A stretch of DNA of 9,251 nt. Source: JAJDOJ01 sp034722015. Lineage in GTDB: Bacteria; Pseudomonadota; Gammaproteobacteria; JAJDOJ01. The DNA lies in assembly GCA_034722015.1 (NCBI GenBank), contig JAYENI010000155.1, forward strand, positions 1-9,251, given 5' to 3'. Every line of letters starts with the position of its first letter. The stretch's first letter is position 1. The notes under the pieces are model-generated. The model was given only the letters and a program-made list of their open reading frames with translations, ran no database searches and was not told where the DNA came from. The translations under genes were made by a program, and so were the position numbers. Positions 6,249-9,251 of the stretch are shown here, in pieces.

Positions 6249-6410
6249 GTGCTTTATCCCTGTGATTGTGACGGACTCAACGGCCCTGTGGTGCTTCGCA
6301 GTACGGCGCAGAGCGAAAGCAAGGGTCATGCCATTGTCAGAATGGCAAAACGCAGTCCGTGGGCGTCGAACCAGCCAACTGAAGTCGTGATTATCACAGG
6401 GACACAGCAC
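6249..6410. repeat. 162-bp segment with terminal inverted repeats between map and glnD
   Basis: The ends pair as an 18-column inverted repeat (6249-6266 with 6393-6410) with 16 Watson-Crick pairs, including ten in a row (TCCCTGTGAT, 6257-6266). Inside, ACGGACT (6271-6277) pairs with AGTCCGT (6354-6360). GGCCCT plus GCTTCGC (6282-6299) pair with GCGAAAGC plus AGGGTC (6313-6327), allowing a G-U pair and bulges. TGCCATT and AATGGCA form a 7-bp hairpin (6329-6347). A perfect GTGATTATCAC palindrome lies at 6387-6397. There is no coding frame of its own, no T-tract and no clear target-site duplication. It ends eight bases before the glnD start. It could be a miniature inverted-repeat element, a REP-like repeat or a structured leader RNA of glnD; the sequence does not decide between them. 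Confidence 0.6.
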
Positions 6411-6418
6411 CAGCCCAG

Positions 6419-9145
6419 ATGAAGCTTCCCGCACTGATCGACGCGCTTCCCTACCGGATACGAACCCGTACCGACTGGCAGGGACTTGCCCGGTACTGCA
6501 CCGCTGTTGGCGGCCCCCGCGCGGAATTCTGCAGGGAGTTTCTCGAGGTCGCCGATGCGACCCTCAAGCTGGCGTTCCGGGAGGGTGAGGATATCGTGTC
6601 GCTGATCCATGGCCGCGCGGGTATCGTGGACTTCGTGCTGCAGCACGCCTGGTCCGGACTCGGCCTCGACGGCAACGGTCTCGCGCTGGTCGCGGTCGGT
6701 GGATACGGGCGGGGTGAACTGCATCCCGGTTCCGACGTGGATCTGGTGATTCTCACCGGTACCACGCCGGACGCAGAAACCGAATCGGGACTGTCAAGTT
6801 TTCTTACCCTGCTCTGGGACCTGGGTCTGCTCATTGGTCACAGCGTCCGTTCGGTGGAGGAGTGCGTGGCGCAGGCTGCTGCCGACGTCACGGTAGCGAC
6901 GAACCTGATGGAAACCCGGCTACTTTCAGGAAATCCGGATCTGCTGGAGTCCGTTCGCGAGCAGACGGCGCCGGACCATATCTGGCCGAGCCGGGAATTC
7001 TTCGAGGCCAAGCTCGAGGAGCGGCGGCGGCGTTACGCCAGGTATGGCGAAAGCGCCTACAAGCTGGAACCCAACGTGAAAGAGGGGCCGGGCGGGTTGC
7101 GTGATATCCAGATGGTTGGATGGCTCGCGAAGAGGCACCTGGGCGCATCAAGTCTTCACGAACTTGTCAGGCACGGGTTTCTGACAGAGGGTGAGTTTGG
7201 CGCTCTCATGGAAGGTCAGGCCTATCTCTGGCGTGTCAGGTTTGCCCTGCACGACCTCGCGGGACGCGCCGAAGACCGCATCCTGTTCGACTTCCAGATT
7301 GCTATCGCAGAGCTCTTCGGATTCAGGGACCAGGACCACAACCTGGCCGTGGAGCAGTTCATGCAACAGTATTACCGGACCGTGATGGAACTGGAACGGC
7401 TGAACGAAATGCTGCTCCAGCACTACCAGGAGGCCATCCTGCATCCGGAGAGGGATGCATTGGTCGTACCCGTAAACCAGCGATTTCAAATCTACAAGGG
7501 ATTCCTCGAGGTCTCGGGCGAAAACGTGTTTCGGCGTTATCCGTCGGCCCTGCTCGAACTGTTTCTCGTCCTGCAGCAGCACCCGGAAGTCCAGGGTGTC
7601 CGTGCATCGACGATCCGCCTGCTGCGCGAGCACCGGCACCTCATCGACGACGACTTCCGAAACGACCTGGCAAACCGAAGTCTTTTTATGGAAATCCTGC
7701 GTCAACCCGCGGGAATCACTCATGAATTTCGGCGCATGAACCGCTACGGGATACTCGCGGCCTACTGGCCGAGCTTCGCTCTCATCGTCGGGCGCATGCA
7801 GTACGATCTGTTCCACATTTATACAGTGGACGAACACACGCTGGTGGTATTGCGCAACCTTCGGCGAATGGCGCTGAAGCGCTACGCCGACGAACTTCCC
7901 TTCTGCCATCACCTCTTCGCCCAGGTCCCCAAACCCGAAATCCTGTATCTGGCGGCCCTGTTTCACGACATTGCCAAGGGCCGCGGCGGCGATCACTCGG
8001 AGCTCGGCGCGGTAGAGGCCGAGGCCTTCTGCCTGCATCACGGCCTGAGTGCCTTCGATGCGCGCAAGGTAGCCTGGCTGGTCCGAAATCACCTGCTGAT
8101 ATCCGTGACCGCGCAACGCAAGGACATCAGCGACCCGTCAGTGGTCAACACCTTCGCGCGGGCCGCCGGCAACACCACCCGTCTCACTTACCTGTACCTC
8201 CTGACGGTGGCGGATATTCGCGCGACCAACCCGGAGTTGTGGAATTCCTGGAAGGATTCGCTGCTGACGGAACTGTATCAGGCCGCCCTGCGCGCCATCC
8301 GCCGCGGGCTCCACAACCCGTTGCACAACCGCGAAGTCATCGACGAAGCGAGTTCGGTCGCCGCGGGTCTTCTCAATCGCGAGGGGATCGAGCGAAGCGC
8401 GTACGAGGCGCTCTGGTCAAACTTCAGCAGGGACTATTTCCTTCGCCACTCGGGCCGCGACATCGCATGGCAAACCGCCGCGATCCTGCGACACGGCGAC
8501 AGCCGGGACCCGCTGGTGCTGACCCGGGAACTGACGGAACGGGGCAGCACGGAGATCTTTATTTTCGCGCCGGACCACAATCACCTTTTTGCCCACACGA
8601 CCTGCGCATTGACATCGCTTGGACTGAATATTCTCGATGCACGAATCATCACTGCCGAGCACGGATATACCATGGATACCTTCCAGGTGCTCGACGAGGA
8701 TGCCGAGCCGGTCAAGTCACGAAGACGAATCGAGGAAATCACCGAATCCATATCGACCGCGCTACGCACCCCGGACACGGAACCGGAAGAGACACCCAGA
8801 CGCACACCGCGAAGACTGCAACACTTCAGGTTCAATCCCAGAATCAGCTTCGGCCAGAACGACGCGCCCCTGAGCACTCGCCTGGAACTGATTTCGGTGG
8901 ACCATCCCGGTCTGCTCTGCAAGGTCGGAAAGGCGTTCATGGAGAGCGGGGTACTCGTCCTCGACGCCCGGATCGCCACGCTGGGTGCACAGGCGGAGGA
9001 CATTTTTCTCGTTACGGACCTGACTCGAAAACCGATTACCTCCGCGTCCCACCAGGAGCGAATTCGCCACGCCCTCTTGCGGCAGATGGGACATCCACCG
9101 GAGAACCCGGTGGCGAAAGGTATTCCTGATTATATACGTGTCTAA
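6419..9145 (+). CDS. glnD: GlnD, bifunctional PII uridylyltransferase/uridylyl-removing enzyme
   Basis: Cytosolic nitrogen sensor that adds UMP to PII proteins (GlnB/GlnK) when glutamine is low and removes it when glutamine is high, thereby steering glutamine synthetase and NtrBC control. The product is 908 residues (about 890 in E. coli). Domains in order: nucleotidyltransferase with GGYGRGELHPGSDVDL (94-109, catalytic Asp106 and Asp108); a helical GlnD linker with LEPNVKEGPGGLRDIQ (216-231); the HD hydrolase domain with His473, ALFHDIAKGRGGDHSELG (513-530, HD pair His516-Asp517) and Asp599 in VADI; then two ACT domains, about 710-780 and 821-892, which bind glutamine in the family. All key residues are present, so both activities should be intact. 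ATG 6419 is the only reasonable start. It has no good ribosome site and lies eight bases past the inverted-repeat segment. Confidence 0.98.
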   Translation: MKLPALIDALPYRIRTRTDWQGLARYCTAVGGPRAEFCREFLEVADATLKLAFREGEDIVSLIHGRAGIVDFVLQHAWSGLGLDGNGLALVAVGGYGRGELHPGSDVDLVILTGTTPDAETESGLSSFLTLLWDLGLLIGHSVRSVEECVAQAAADVTVATNLMETRLLSGNPDLLESVREQTAPDHIWPSREFFEAKLEERRRRYARYGESAYKLEPNVKEGPGGLRDIQMVGWLAKRHLGASSLHELVRHGFLTEGEFGALMEGQAYLWRVRFALHDLAGRAEDRILFDFQIAIAELFGFRDQDHNLAVEQFMQQYYRTVMELERLNEMLLQHYQEAILHPERDALVVPVNQRFQIYKGFLEVSGENVFRRYPSALLELFLVLQQHPEVQGVRASTIRLLREHRHLIDDDFRNDLANRSLFMEILRQPAGITHEFRRMNRYGILAAYWPSFALIVGRMQYDLFHIYTVDEHTLVVLRNLRRMALKRYADELPFCHHLFAQVPKPEILYLAALFHDIAKGRGGDHSELGAVEAEAFCLHHGLSAFDARKVAWLVRNHLLISVTAQRKDISDPSVVNTFARAAGNTTRLTYLYLLTVADIRATNPELWNSWKDSLLTELYQAALRAIRRGLHNPLHNREVIDEASSVAAGLLNREGIERSAYEALWSNFSRDYFLRHSGRDIAWQTAAILRHGDSRDPLVLTRELTERGSTEIFIFAPDHNHLFAHTTCALTSLGLNILDARIITAEHGYTMDTFQVLDEDAEPVKSRRRIEEITESISTALRTPDTEPEETPRRTPRRLQHFRFNPRISFGQNDAPLSTRLELISVDHPGLLCKVGKAFMESGVLVLDARIATLGAQAEDIFLVTDLTRKPITSASHQERIRHALLRQMGHPPENPVAKGIPDYIRV

Positions 9146-9251
9146 GCTACGCCCCAGGGCAACTCGCACGCTCGGATGAATCTTTGAACCCCAGAATCAA
9201 TGACTTACAAATACGTCCTGCTGGGTTCGTCAGTTGATCCTGGCATACATC

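Noticed and set aside
6329..6347. TGCCATT/AATGGCA hairpin as an intrinsic terminator of map
   Set aside because: On the plus strand it is followed by A residues, not T residues, and on the minus strand no T-tract follows. It is better read as part of the 162-bp structured segment.
6387..6397. GTGATTATCAC as a CRP site
   Set aside because: CRP sites need TGTGA and TCACA separated by six bases; here the halves are too close.
7148..8116. 322-codon open frame on the minus strand inside glnD
   Set aside because: It lies wholly opposite the conserved GlnD linker and HD regions. No recognisable motif is visible and GlnD explains the sequence.
9184..9211. TTGAAC / TACAAA promoter-like pair and a following ATG at 9200 (MTYKYVLLG...)
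   Set aside because: Both boxes match consensus at only four of six positions. The ATG lies within the promoter-like span, has no ribosome site, and only 17 codons are visible before the window ends.
9186..9228. Inverted repeat GAACCCCAG / CTGGGTTC after glnD as a terminator
   Set aside because: The loop would be 26 nt, one arm has a bulge, and no T-tract follows.
9147..9251. Minus-strand frame open from the window edge to a TAG at 9147-9149, possibly the end of a convergent gene
   Set aside because: Thirty-four open codons are not significant, and the peptide resembles nothing I recognise.

Overview
The window is a conserved chromosomal housekeeping block from a GC-rich gammaproteobacterium. 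Protein sequences and gene order place it: S2, EF-Ts, UMP kinase, RRF, UppS, CdsA, MetAP and GlnD all match their gammaproteobacterial families along their length. The order rpsB-tsf-pyrH-frr-uppS-cdsA, with no dxr between frr and uppS, is the arrangement known from Pseudomonas-type genomes rather than from E. coli, where dxr sits between frr and the uppS homologue. I cannot name the genus from the sequence alone.

Layout. Positions 1-4958 are one leftward gene series, read from right to left: rpsB, tsf, pyrH, frr, uppS and a cdsA whose last residues lie beyond the window edge. Positions 5423-9145 are a rightward pair, map and glnD. The two groups diverge from a 464-bp intergenic region (4959-5422). 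It holds a good rpsB promoter (extended -10 and GC-rich discriminator), an overlapping weaker candidate for map, a leader of about 250 nt for rpsB, and a cluster of GGCGCC-centred repeats. The last 106 bases after glnD show no supported gene.

How the genes work together. The leftward set joins translation (S2, EF-Ts, ribosome recycling factor) to pyrimidine nucleotide supply (PyrH) and envelope lipid synthesis (UppS makes the undecaprenyl carrier precursor, CdsA makes CDP-diacylglycerol). Map removes the initiator methionine from new proteins, and GlnD sets the uridylylation state of PII proteins in response to glutamine. Two junctions (pyrH/frr and uppS/cdsA) overlap by 8 nt, which suggests translational coupling. 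A hairpin with a U-tract between rpsB and tsf looks like an attenuator.

No phage, insertion sequence with transposase, CRISPR array, tRNA or rRNA was seen, and I found no convincing undescribed protein system. The most unusual structure is non-coding: a 162-bp segment between map and glnD (6249-6410) whose ends form an 18-column inverted repeat with 16 Watson-Crick pairs and whose interior folds into further hairpins. It could be a miniature mobile element or a structured RNA leader of glnD.
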